A DNA stretch of 64,000 bases, from assembly GCA_033026295.1 (NCBI GenBank), contig CM065189.1, forward strand, positions 6,341,203 to 6,405,202. The letters are read 5' to 3'. The DNA is from Channa striata (Eukaryota; Chordata; Actinopteri; Anabantiformes; Channidae). This document shows, piece after piece, positions 13,600 to 24,347 of the stretch. Numbering within the stretch: position 1 is the first letter of the stretch; each line of letters starts with the position of its first letter. Both the position numbers and the translations under genes were made by a program. The notes under the pieces are model-generated. The model was given only the letters and a program-made list of their open reading frames with translations. It had not been told where the DNA came from and did not search any database.

Positions 13600-13790
13600 G
13601 AAACTGGCATAAACAGTTAGTAATTATCACCTGCCATAACAACACTTATGGGCGACATTGGCATTGAGTCTACAGGTCTCTGGAACTCTACTGGGGCAAT
13701 GGAACACCATTCTGCCAACTTTAATTTGATGTTTTTGTCGATCCAAAGTCTCCCATAGGTCTTCAACTGTGTTCAAATCTGCAAATTAAA
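13600..13790 (-). pseudogene. Tc1-type transposase C-terminal remnant
   Basis: On the minus strand, 13779-13738 reads DLNTVEDLWETLDRQ. This is a decayed form of the DLNPIEHLWETLERR block that carries the last catalytic acidic residue of Tc1-like transposases. After one frameshift the reading continues LAEWCSIAPVEFQRPVDSMP, matching the 'EWxxIPP..xxLVESMPRR' tail of this family. The N-terminal helix-turn-helix region and the first two catalytic acids were not found, nor were paired terminal inverted repeats. It is a dead fragment inside the intron, unrelated to the host gene. Confidence 0.78.
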
Positions 13791-15204
13791 GTCCACAGCT
13801 TATGGTTTATTGAATAGCATGGCTCACAGGGCACACCTGTGTGGAAATATCAGCATTTTTTTTTTACGTTTCTCCACTTATTTTTGGAGGCTTTTGTCGT
13901 TCTTCTTGTTGCTAAATTATATCTTAGCGAACGTTCTGCCAATAAAGCTGTGACATTGGTTCAGGCAGTGATGACCTTTACAAAGCATTGTCATTGAAAG
14001 GTTGGATAACGGCCGCCACTGTTCACCAATCATCACCCTCCAGCAGCACATCCCCCTGTGCAGGGCGATCGCTTCGCCTCTCAGGTCAAAGTCATTGACC
14101 TTAATGCTGGGTACAGTCTCAGAGCCTCGTGTAAAGACGGTGTGCAGAGCTGTGTGACAAAGCTAAGTGAAGGTGACACGATGAGGTAGAAGACAGGTAA
14201 AGGAGGAAAACCACTTCAAAGGATTGATTTTTTTTCTCTTTCTGGCTAAGATAGTACATACATAGAAAATATTAACTAAAAATTGTCCAGCAACATTTCG
14301 TAATGTGTATTTAGGATGCGTCTTTTACATTAATTACAATTAATTCTCACAACGCCAACAGACGAAAATACTCACATGCTCGTGATTCAAATGTTGCAGC
14401 TACAATGCGACTCCAAATCCGCGCACTCTGCTTTATCCATCCCTCCCTCTTCCTGCTCTGCTACGCTTTTCTAAACTCTGCTACACTTTGAGGCTGAGCC
14501 TCAGTAACCAAGGGACTAGTGTCAAGCATACCTCTCTACGATAAGATTTTGAAGCTTTTGTATCACTCATCCGTGCAAATGCTTAACCATTAAATAATGC
14601 AGCTCATAAATTCCTAATAATTACCTAGTAGATTTCTGGAAAGGATCATGTAAACAACAATTTAATAAGGCGGCCAATATTACAAAGTCACTCTTAAGTC
14701 AATTATATATAACATCAAAACTTTTGGTGCATTCACAGATTTCCACAAAATAATCCAGTCCAGTTGAAATGACCAGATTTCAGCCGTGGTCCCGAATCCT
14801 GCTGAACACATGCCCCATTACTCTTGACTGGTTTTAATGTGAACGCAGTGGAGAAAGTCATTAGCAGCAGTAATTGAACAGTGCAAATGGCCTCAGATCA
14901 GAAGACCAGAAGGTTTCCTATTAAAATCTAACAATATATATCTAATAATAGGTGGATATAGACGTAAAGGACTGTCTCTGATGATAGCATGTGTCCATGC
15001 TAGAATTTCTGTTTTCAAGATTCATATTCAGAATGAATGAATGCTCTACCATCAGACGATTAGCTAAATTGATGAAAACTGCAGACCCTAGGGAACATGT
15101 GCTTTGATTAACACAAAGACTGAGATGGTGCTACTGTACGCGTAAATCACACGCACATAATTGTGTCGAGGACAGAATAGAGGCGACATTAAGCGAACTC
15201 TCAC

Positions 15205-15363
15205 CTTCTGGTCGTGGCTGTAGGCTAAGGCCCAGTCCTCTTCGGTGGGGTGGAATAAAAGGCTGAGGACGTAGAAAGTGAGGCGGTACTTCTGGTAACT
15301 TGCCCCTTCGTCAGAGCTGATGAGCACGCTGCTCTCAAACTCCGGATCTGTCAGCACCATAAT
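15205..15363 (-). CDS. sorcs3: SorCS-type VPS10-domain receptor, coding exon (53 codons)
   Basis: SorCS proteins are type I membrane sorting receptors, mainly neuronal, whose lumenal VPS10 beta-propeller binds cargo. This exon encodes an early part of that propeller, from IMVLTDPEFESSVLISSDEG through YQKYRLTF, LSLLFHP and EEDWALAYSHDQK. It contains the Asp-box-like SSDEGASYQK turn repeated in propeller blades. It starts after an acceptor CTCTCAG preceded by a strong pyrimidine tract (the G-rich stretch around 15364-15420 on the plus strand) and ends AAG|GTGAGAG. Length is 159 bases, phase 0 at both ends, no stop. The upstream exon at 24248-24347 ends NKRK in phase 0 and joins as NKRK-IM, as in SORCS1/SORCS3. 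LTDPE and CPTNKRK recall SORCS3 more than SORCS1 (LSDPE, NPTNKRK), but that is from memory. The paralogue call is about 65% sure; family membership is near certain. Confidence 0.93.
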
Positions 15364-16699
15364 CTGAGAGCAAGGGAGACAAGAGACGGAGGGGGGGGGA
15401 GGAAGAGGAGGGGTGTGGGCACACGTGGGATTTGGAAATGGGGAAAGTAAGAGATTCGAAGGGGTGAAGTTTTGAGTAAAGAAGTGGAAAGAGAGAAAGT
15501 GGAAGAGAGATGTTAGAGGCAGGAGCAGTGTCAGCAGAAAAGGCCTGGATTCTGGCACACGTCAGGCTTATGCTTGGCAAACAACTGTGCTGTATTTCCA
15601 ACTTTATTCCATGAGTGCGACTCTCGCGCTTCTGTTGCCATGGCTCTGCGGCTCTTCCTTTGCACTCTGAGGTGAAAAATTGTAGATTTCATCATCCCGC
15701 TTCAAAATAAGATGAACGTTGTCCACAGCAACAAGACTATATAAAACAGTGGATAAACCAATACGGAAAGAAAAGTACAGCGGAAGCACAAAAGCTCACG
15801 AAATGATTTGTTCTAATATAACCTCTATATCTGCCATAATGAAAGAAGATGGCGTCGTCAAGGTGCAGTTATGTGCTTTACAAACATAGGTTTGAGCAGC
15901 CATGCAGGGATCCACATATACAGTACGTTATTTTCTTTATCAGCTAGTCTTTTAACACGCCATTTCTTAGCTGTTCTCCATCCAATAAAAGTCTAATTTC
16001 AAATTTAACAGCGCCACAGTGGTAGAAGCCCTAATTTCATGCTTGGAATATTTCTGCTAGAGCTATCACAGTTATTATAGAATTCAATGAGAACAGGAAT
16101 TCCACAATGCATATTTTTATTCAGTTAATGACATTTAGAGTCTTGTGGAAGCAGATAAAATGGTCAGAGGAATTCCTCCATGGCTAAAGAAGCGGTGTTT
16201 GAATAGTTATGTGATATAGTTGACAAAAATCCTATTCTTTAAACAGACAATGTTGCTGAATATGTTTTCATGCTACAAGGTTATTAAAACAATACATTAG
16301 CAATACATTTACCGGGATATGGTGCACTTCTCCAACACTTTGAATGTCCTAAAAAATTTGACTGTACTGCATGATATCAGCTGTTCTTCTAGCGGGATAT
16401 TTTATAAATAAAAAAAAGTTTGTTCTGTTGATGTATGCATGGAAAAGCTGTTCTGTAAAGTGCATCAACTTTAATATAGTTTTCTTTTATTAGAAAAATC
16501 ATCTGATCTGCTGCAAATAAAAAAAATCAAAAATGCCTATAAAATAGTCAAACATAAAATACAAAGCACAAAAGTATAACTCAAGTATACAAAATGTTTG
16601 TATAAAAACCCTTTTGCCCTGGTCTCCTAAAAAATTAATTAGGTTATCCTTCAAATTAAAAGCATTGGCCATTTCCCATTTACAATATCACGCTGATAA

Positions 16700-16880
16700 C
16701 CCTTAGCGTCTGTTTAGGACACTCCAGGAGCGTCACTATTTGATGCCAGGGGTTTGTATACACACAGAAATTGCCTTTGGGTTGGAGAAAACAACTTCAG
16801 GATAAGGTTATGTCAGGAGACAACGTGGGTTAGGCACAAAAACATCTATGTAAGGTTGAGTTAGAAGATAAATTACCTCA
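16700..16880 (+). repeat. Dispersed repeat copy 1 (AGGAGCGYCAC family)
   Basis: It contains CCAGGAGCGTCACTATTTGATGCC and, about 60 bases on, GAGAAAACAACTTCAGGATAAGG. Both blocks recur in the same order at 37065-37270. It then has GGGTTAGGCACAAAAACAT, the reverse complement of the 'TTTTTGTGCCTAACC' type block found in the intermediate repeats near 38420 and 63925. Class unknown. Confidence 0.5.
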
Positions 16881-19426
16881 AAACAAAAAGCTACAAACAG
16901 CACACATGTACTTCCTTAATATTGTAACCATGTGCATCATGTTGTGTTATGATCATCATTAGGAAGATCCTGGGTCTTTTTACACGCACCATTCACCTCC
17001 TTATGACACTATTTTATGACTGTCATCATTATTGATTGTTGGGGTAGTCCTCAGAGAGTCAATGCACGTGAGCTGTTTTGCTGGCCTGTCCAGCCACCCT
17101 AATGTCCTCAGTGTTTGGACTCCTTTAGATGACATAAGTCCTGTAGCTGTAGTGCATGTGTTTCTGGAACACTGTAGCAAAGTAAATTGGCATGTAAGTT
17201 CTTTACCATAGTTTTAATGATAATTAAATTAAGAATAATACTTTATTATGATAGTGTTACTAATATAATCCTCCGGGGTGGTGCTGCTTTAATTTTTCAC
17301 CTTTAAATTTTTCCTCTTAAAATGTGGCTACACGCACCTTGTGATGGAGCTGTGGGTAGCGAGCGCACTCTTGGCCCAGATGGCTGTGTTTTCTCTCGTC
17401 AATTCAATTTGAATTGGAAAAACAGCAGCACATTTGTCACTGACAGAAACGCTAGTCGTCTTTGCCGAGCTCTAACCAGGAACCTTCCCTGGTGGTGATT
17501 TAGATAAATAGTTTTTTATTAAGCACCAATAAACAGGCGGCACATTCTCAACCCGGATTCCTCATTGGCCCAGGCTCACTGAGCTTGCCATTCATTACCT
17601 GTCAGCACGTAATGCCAGGCCTCCTGATATCTCCAGTATCTTTGGAGCTTGTCACATGTAATTTACAGGTTTTAAGCAGTAATCATATTCTGCAATATCA
17701 AAGTATCAGAGTCTATTATAAATAGGAAATTACATTTCACCGTGCCTTAGTTTGAGTCAACTCTCAGGACACTCAGTTGAATAGAAAGGTAGAAATGCGT
17801 TGGAGAGGTGTTTGAACATACTGTACGTTTCATATTAAAATCTCCCCTTGCTCTCTATTCAAGCCTCGCACTGAAAGATGAGTGTTATGTTTCCTCTCCC
17901 GTGCTCTCCATTTAGCCATAGTCTTCAACCGCGGCGCTTTTAGCTCATCTTTTTCTCGAGCCTTGACTTAGCGACACTCACAATGTGCTCTCTTAATACC
18001 GGGAACGGGGCCTAAAAAGTATTGTCACATTCACATTACTCACTTACTGCCATGTAAGTGTGAAAACAGCCACATTATTTCCCGGGCTTACACATTATCG
18101 TAACAAGCCAGTTTCTGCCTGTCGCCTCAGCGATTAGAAGGAACCCACAGCCAATTCGAAGCCAATACGACGGCGGGAATCTGGAGCAGGGGCCAATTTC
18201 TCTGCTGCCTACTAAAACAATCACCCTCAAACAATAATTACTCACTTCCAGAATCACAGTGACCGGTAGCATTAGCAAGAGGGTGATTAAGATTTCCCTC
18301 ACAGCATCCACTCGGGCTTTTTGTGTGGAGGGTAACAATACTAAATCGATAGAGGTTGGAAGGATAACCTTTGTGTTTTATCAGCCTGATGTTGATCTGT
18401 GCATAAGCTGGAGCGAGGAGATAGAAGCACAGTTGTCGGATAATGTGGTAAGTGGAGGTATGGATCAGACACGAAGGGGAAGAGACACCCCGCAGTAAAT
18501 GAATCATGTCACGCCAGATCAATTGAGCTTAGTCTATCTTTGGACAGGGGAGGTTTTAACAGAGAGTTGTTGCTGCAATGTGCCCATTAAACATGGATTG
18601 GGACCTAATCACCCGCATTTAACTATCAACGGTACATGCATTTCATTTTTCAATTTGCCCTAATCTACCAGCCATTCAATCAAACCATTCGAGGACGGGT
18701 TGAACGGGATGAAATATAGCAGAGGCGGTTAGGCCGATCACACATGGGAGGTGGCTTTTTGGGAAGATTGGTCTAAATGTTAATAATGTTGTTCAAAACT
18801 ATAATGTGGTAATGTACAAGGCCACAGCTTTGACTTCCTGGACTCTGAAAGACTCACATGCTTCCAGAATCACCGCAGTGGACCTATAATGATTTCTTTA
18901 CTGTGTTTGAAAGGAATATCTCAAAGACCAGCAGACGATCATATCTTACGGCGAGTGATTAGGCAGCCAGACTCTTTTTATCTGGCAGAACACAGCGGAT
19001 GCTAAATAAGGCCACTCGGATGCAAGCGGGCAACAAAGGAATGGAACCAGCATACAGGCAAACTTTCATGCACATACGAGATGGCAAATCAGAAGAATTA
19101 GTTCAGAGATACGGTGCGGACAGGGAATTGGGCCCATGAGCAGAAACGGAGGTCAACCTTTCATCATGGCCGCAGTTTTTACTCCATATATTCATTAAAT
19201 AAACCATGCATCTTTTATATATTTTTTGCCATACTATTCAGAGGTGTTAATTTGGCTGTTTATGCCTATTGTGTTATACCAACGTAAATTCTGTTTTTAC
19301 CTTGTGGGTGTTGATCTATTCTTTTATCCAGACCAAAACTGAGCGACCTCTACCCCAGAAAAAGTCACACACAGTAACACAGAGAATCCCTTGCTACGCC
19401 CTTGATGTGGAATTAAACTAAAATGT

Positions 19427-19448
19427 AAAAAAAAAAAAAAAAAAAAAA
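19427..19448. repeat. Poly(A) run, 22 bases
   Basis: Homopolymer A; no recognisable retroposon body upstream. Confidence 0.9.
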
Positions 19449-21184
19449 GAGGCAGGACAAATGAGCCATGAGGTGTAATCAATGCCAGCTATGATCTGTT
19501 CCCTGCCCTGATGGTCTCTACCTCAACACTCCCAGGATCCCATTACCTCCTGCACCATGCTAAAGCATTCAGGGTCACTGCTTTGGCCCAGCCTCGAAAA
19601 AGTGAGGCTGATGAACTCGAGCGCCTCCGCAACTTCCAGCATGTCCTTGTCGCGCTACGGAATCATGTTTTATTTTCTGAAGGTCATTTTTTAATTTATT
19701 TATTTAACATGTGTCTGAGCAGGCAGGTCAACCTGAACAAAATGATTATTTCCAAGGATAACCGGCCTGTTTTTCTTTTTTTTTTTTTTTTGTTCTGGAA
19801 CACCTGCCACGTTGCAGGAAAATTCTCAGCTCTATTACCAGTTATGACTTGCACTTCACCACATCATTATGCCGACGTCCTATGGCTTGTTTCATACAGC
19901 CTTGAATCTGCGAAGAACATTTACCAAATGTATCTGGGAGATAAAGAGCCATTAGTACTGTACTAAATGTAAAACATGTAAATGAATTCAAGTGAGACTA
20001 AGAAACTATGTGCAAGTTGCATTTAAAGCACTTATCTTTAGTGTTTTAGTGAAATTGGAATCAGTTACAGTTAGACACAGAAGTAAAGGGCTAAAAATAA
20101 AAGATAAACAAAGTAAATGCACGTTGTTACTTGCAGGGATATAACATTCCATCATTCAATTATTCATTCTCTTCATATTCAGTTTTTTCAGTCGTTTTAA
20201 ATACCCAAATTCTTGGTTTTGTTGAGGTTCTGTGTTCTCTTGTTAGCTCAAACCACTGTGATATGTCCCTTGTTAAAATGCACCACAACAGTAGTATCAA
20301 ATCGGTTGGAAAATTCGCTCGGTAATATCAATCATGCATTTGAGTAGCTAACATTATGTAAAAGTCGCCATAGAAACATACAGTCTTGGCCATAGCTGGA
20401 GTGGTTCTGGCATATTTTTAATGAGTGGCTCGATTGGGGCACACAGAGAATTTGAAATTACATAAAAGAGTTAACAGATGTTACTTAAATTTTAAAATCT
20501 TTTTTAAATAAAGGTGTTTATACATGATAAAATGTTTCAATTAAGATATTCTGAAACAATAACTACTTTCTTTTTTATTCTAAATGGTCATAAAAAAGTA
20601 ACAGCAATTGGTTGAGGCGAGGTAAAACTCAAATTCTTTGCCTGCGATTTTTTAGCACCAGGGGTGGCCAATTCATCTCTGCTGGTTATCAGTGTGCGCT
20701 GTGAGCATCATAATACTGTATGTAATGGGATTTTTGATGCAATGTTCACGGATCGTGTTAAGTGATTGACCAAAGTACCGTCACTTACATATGGTCTTCA
20801 TGCACGGTTCCAGATTAAAGCAATGACAGGTACAGAGCTAGATGGCTGGCCAAAATCTGATTGGCCACTGTTGTGGGAAAAAAATCCCTTTGGTGAGAAC
20901 TGAAACAAAGACTAAGACAAGAGAATTGTCCTTTTTAATTTAATTCTATGCACAGAAGGTCCGCAACTAACAAATATACATGCCTGCAGTTTCGGTTGCT
21001 CTCATGAAAAGCACGAGGGCAGAGGAACGAGAAACAAGAAAGTACAGGTGTTACTAAACGACCAAAGGTTACATAAAGGTGAAAAGGAGCGCACAGAAAG
21101 TTCAAGGTAACAAGATCAGATACATTTTCCATGACACCACTGAGCAAACGTGAAGCTGAAACAAATCACTAAACAATGAGGATC

Positions 21185-21207
21185 ATATATATATATATAT
21201 ATATATA
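21185..21207. repeat. (AT)n microsatellite
   Basis: Twenty-three bases of alternating AT, ending before AATCATCATT. Confidence 0.95.
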
Positions 21208-21719
21208 ATCATCATTAAATCACTCATCATTGATTAGTGATATAAATCATAGATTAGTTATATATTTGACATTTCTGACATTAAACACAAAATCTCCCTG
21301 TAAAACGTTATTGGGGATGTTTCCAGCTGTGTGGTGGAACAGTTCACCTCAAGACTTTGTAATCTTCATCTTCTTCATATGCAACAATTTGTGGAAGACT
21401 AACAACACCTGGGCAAATTAGTAGTTTCTATTTATTTTTTAAAGATCCAATGAAAACACCGAGACGGAAGCAGCTTAGGGCCAGTCCAGCGTACAGCTCG
21501 AGACCAGACATCTACTGTAGCAGAACCGTTTACAGAACTCTGACCTCTTGGCTACTTTTTCCACTTATCAAATTGTTGCTCTGGGGCACCAGAACGATGG
21601 AGTTCACCACACAGGGGCAAATCAGACTTACTGCCTGTGAGCTGTGAATCACAAAATTGAAAAGTATAGCGATGTTACAAAACTCCAAACAAGTTCATTT
21701 ACAGTAGGTGATATTGTAA

Positions 21720-21945
21720 TACAGCATCTTATGGCTCAGGAGGTAAAGAGGCGCCGGGTTGGCACATCAATCCCCACCTCCTCCTGTCCATATGTCAAAA
21801 TGTTCTTGGGCAAGACAACGAGCCCCAAGTTGCTCCTGGAGGTCAGCTCAGCACTTTGCACGGTCCCTATTGTAAAGCACTTTAAGTACCAATAAGGTTA
21901 AAAAGCATAACGCAATAAGTGCTTTATGGGGATCAGTAACCTGCA
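21720..21945 (+). mobile_element. tRNA-derived SINE, fairly complete
   Basis: An A-box-like TGGCTCAGGAGGTAAAG (about 21731-21747) and a degraded B box (around ACATCAATCCCC) are followed by the CTCCTCCTGTCCATATGTC segment. Next comes GTTCTTGGGCAAGACAACGAGCCCCAAGTTGCTCCTG and a 3' part with TGTAAAGCACTTTAAGTACC. This order of blocks is that of the AFC/V-type SINEs widespread in percomorph fish, as I know them. The 83-residue open frame across it (21644-21895) is a shadow of the SINE. It is the best preserved member in the window; weaker relatives are at 2155-2295 and 51560-51735. Confidence 0.8.
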
Positions 21946-22200
21946 CATTTCAATTTGTGCTAATGAGAAATCTCAATGTGTATTTTTATTAAGAGTACGG
22001 CTAGAGGTTCTTTTTTTTATTTTTCATTAAATTAAAACTAGAAAACTAAAGCAGATGGTGGAAAATTAGGTGGAAAGCACATACTGATTAGTTAACTAAA
22101 TTCTTAGAATGTCATGAAAAAAACAAAGTGTTGGGTGGATTAAAGAAATTGGCAGATGGATGGCAGCTGGCAGTGCTCATGTGTTTTTTTATATATTTTT

Positions 22201-22226
22201 TGTTTGTTTGTTTGTTTGTTTGTTTT
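22201..22226. repeat. (TGTT)n tetranucleotide repeat
   Basis: About six units of TGTT/TTTG directly after a T-rich tract. Confidence 0.95.
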
Positions 22227-23556
22227 TATGATAGCTAAATTTCTTAAAAGTCCACTTGTGTTGGCTGCCAGTATTTTACTTATACCCTACAGAAAGAACT
22301 TGTTTCATCTGTTCAGGAAACTTTCCTTCCTAATTGTATTTTTAAGGAAGACATGCCATCAAATAACATAATGTCCATGGTGTGCACATATAAAACCATA
22401 AATTATGAAATAAAACCCAATGAATAAAACCTGAGTAACATATTCTCTCGATTTATTTATTTATGCAGTCAATTCAGGAGCAGTAAGGCATCTGTTTTTG
22501 AAGGAGGACGCTCCTAAGGACCTTTTTGACAGACGTGTACTCAGGCCTTCCACTTATTGTCCTGTCCTAAATGGATACAGCAGCATGTCTCTAGAGACTA
22601 TAGTGTACAACTTTTAAATACATTTTTTATTTACATATTGGCTATATGTCAAAGAATAACCTTCCTTTCTCAAGACAAGTACAGACTGACGGATTTCTAA
22701 GGAAAGCTGTTTTGTTTGGCCATTTCTAGTTTACCGTCATTTACAGCGAACACAATGGAGGAAGTGCAAAATATACACTTTAATTACTGATTTAATTGTA
22801 TTGAATAAAACCAACAAAAGATATTATAAATACAATAATGTGTAGGTATTTATAACCCTTTTTCTGGGCAGTGTGTTTGTGTAATCTGTAGAAAAGCTGT
22901 CAGTCGAATAAATTTTTGAATCATGATTAATCACAGACTATTGTCGTTAATTGTTATGCGCACGTTTTATATGCTCGATATTTGCTGTTCAGGGACATTT
23001 TTCAAGTTTGAATACTTTGATTGGCATAGGAATGGGCACATGGTATTATGGATACTGACTTAATGTACCTAATAAACTGACAAGTGGGTTTAAATAATTT
23101 ATCTATACAACAGTAGTCACATAGACCTAATGTGTCACTTACATTTTTATCCACAAAAATAAAAGATAGTCGTGATAATTCTCACTGGCTGAGTTTGCAA
23201 ATGATTGTAGTAATTAGTCACAATGAATCACTGATTTGTCTTCTCCGTCTGATGTGGTTCAGTGGTTCAGCTGGTAGAGGCAGGTGGAGGCTGTCGATAG
23301 ACGCCACTAGAACTTGCTTAGTTATGAGGTCATGTGACAAACAGGCTAAATGCTTGGCATAAAAAAACGACAGCTATTGGTTTCGCATTATCAGAGCAAC
23401 TACAGATTTGACAAACTCGCTATGTTTACCACATGTATGCAATCACCATGCGCAGGCCTGACATTACTGTTTCACGTTGGTTCGTTTTATGGGTGTTTTA
23501 ATGAAGTACTTTTATTTACTTTTTACTCCTAGTTATATTTGCATGTAAGTGTTTCT

Positions 23557-23580
23557 CTGCTGCTGCTGCTGCTGCTGCTG
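23557..23580. repeat. (CTG)8 trinucleotide repeat
   Basis: Eight uninterrupted CTG units in intronic sequence on the strand opposite the gene, so transcribed as CAG. No coding context. Confidence 0.97.
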
Positions 23581-24247
23581 GACTGTGAAGGTTTTTTGTG
23601 TAGCAGCTGCCCTGCCCTTCGTTAGACATTATCAACACAACAGCTATAACTTCACATCTGGTCAATTAACCCAGCTGCACTATTGGAGTGCAAAAAAAAT
23701 AAAATGCTAAGAATTGGTCAGCATTTCTTAACTCCAGGTCGCACAAATTGTCGAGGTCTGCACAGATGAGGCCACAGGTCAACATAACAGAGCCCACAAT
23801 TATGGCAACAACAACAACAAAGAATAATAAAAAATACAATAATAATAATGTAATAAAAAATAATAGCATTAAAACAAATGTGAATTAACTTTTTTTTATT
23901 ATCCCATTATCATGTTGATAGAATATTAGCTACACCTGCACAATCTAACGCAATCCATCACTGCAACTCGACCATAAATTCTACTTTTACAAGGTTTTCA
24001 GAAGGTGACAATTCTACTATGTCTCTGTTAAGGTCACAGCAGGTGGTGGATTCACACTGGAGTCCATTATATCAATAAGTCATTTTAAATAGGTGACCAA
24101 AGCATTAAAATCAACTTCAATGTGTACATGTATATATGTATATTATATATATGCTAATGCCGCACATACATATACTGAATACAACATAATAAGACCTTAT
24201 TAACATAAATCCATAATTTTATGCAAATGCCAAGGTCCAAATCTCAC

Positions 24248-24347
24248 CTTCCTCTTGTTCGTTGGACAGACATAGAGGTAGCTCAGGACAGTCTTGGATC
24301 CAACTTTGTCATTCATTCTCTCATATGTGGAGCCATAGTCCATAGAT
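24248..24347 (-). CDS. sorcs3: SorCS-type VPS10-domain receptor, coding exon (33 codons plus split Arg)
   Basis: This exon codes the start of the VPS10 propeller of the same receptor. It is 100 bases: acceptor CTATTTAG, one base completing the arginine codon begun at 53952, then 33 codons ending AAG|GTGAGAT. The protein reads SMDYGSTYERMNDKVGSKT followed by VLSYLYVCPTNKRK. That aligns residue for residue with the (R)STDYGTTYEKLNDKVG...VLSYLYV(N/C)PTNKRK block of SORCS1/SORCS3 from memory. The SxDYGSTYE turn is the Asp-box signature of a propeller blade. SORCS2 is clearly different here, which excludes it. The cysteine before PTNKRK is the SORCS3-like state. No longer open frame covers it because of its small size. 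There is no sign of frame damage. Confidence 0.93.

Larger units (their letters stand above)
1..15204 (-). other. SorCS-gene intron, 5' part (continues beyond window start)
   Basis: In gene orientation this is intron sequence downstream of the 15205-15363 exon; its donor GTGAGAG is at the border. I looked on the minus strand for the next expected propeller exon (in family members it begins with LYSS and contains GRRWQL) and did not find it, so the intron probably runs past the window start. It holds a LINE fragment (4150-5060), a LINE 3' end (8740-8900), a pogo-like element (8969-9805), a Tc1 transposase tail (13600-13790), SINE-like pieces and a CA microsatellite. I see nothing assignable in 1-2150, 2300-4150, 5060-6510, 9810-13600 and 13800-15200. 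Open frames there lack recognisable domains and I read them as chance. Confidence 0.8.
15364..24247 (-). other. SorCS-gene intron, 8.88 kb, phase 0
   Basis: Complete intron between two recognised exons: donor GTGAGAT at the 24247 side and acceptor CTCTCAG at the 15364 side. It contains a dispersed repeat (16700-16880), a poly(A) run, a TA microsatellite, a SINE (21720-21945), TTTG and CTG repeats and a possible small hAT-like element (20656-20875). In 17340-19170 I see no repeat signatures; the sequence is mixed-composition and could include regulatory elements. I see nothing assignable in 19450-20650, 22230-23550 or 23600-24240. Confidence 0.85.

Noticed and set aside
15088..15558. 156-residue minus-strand frame treated as one gene
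   Set aside because: Only 15205-15363 is coding; the rest is the intronic pyrimidine tract and downstream intron. Splice sites on both sides define the exon.
23257..23300. A-box-like TTCAGCTGGTAGAGGC as a tRNA or SINE head
   Set aside because: No B box at the right distance and no recognisable SINE body.
23557..23580. CTG repeat as a coding poly-glutamine/leucine tract or expansion locus
   Set aside because: Only eight units, intronic, with no coding frame of the host gene nearby.
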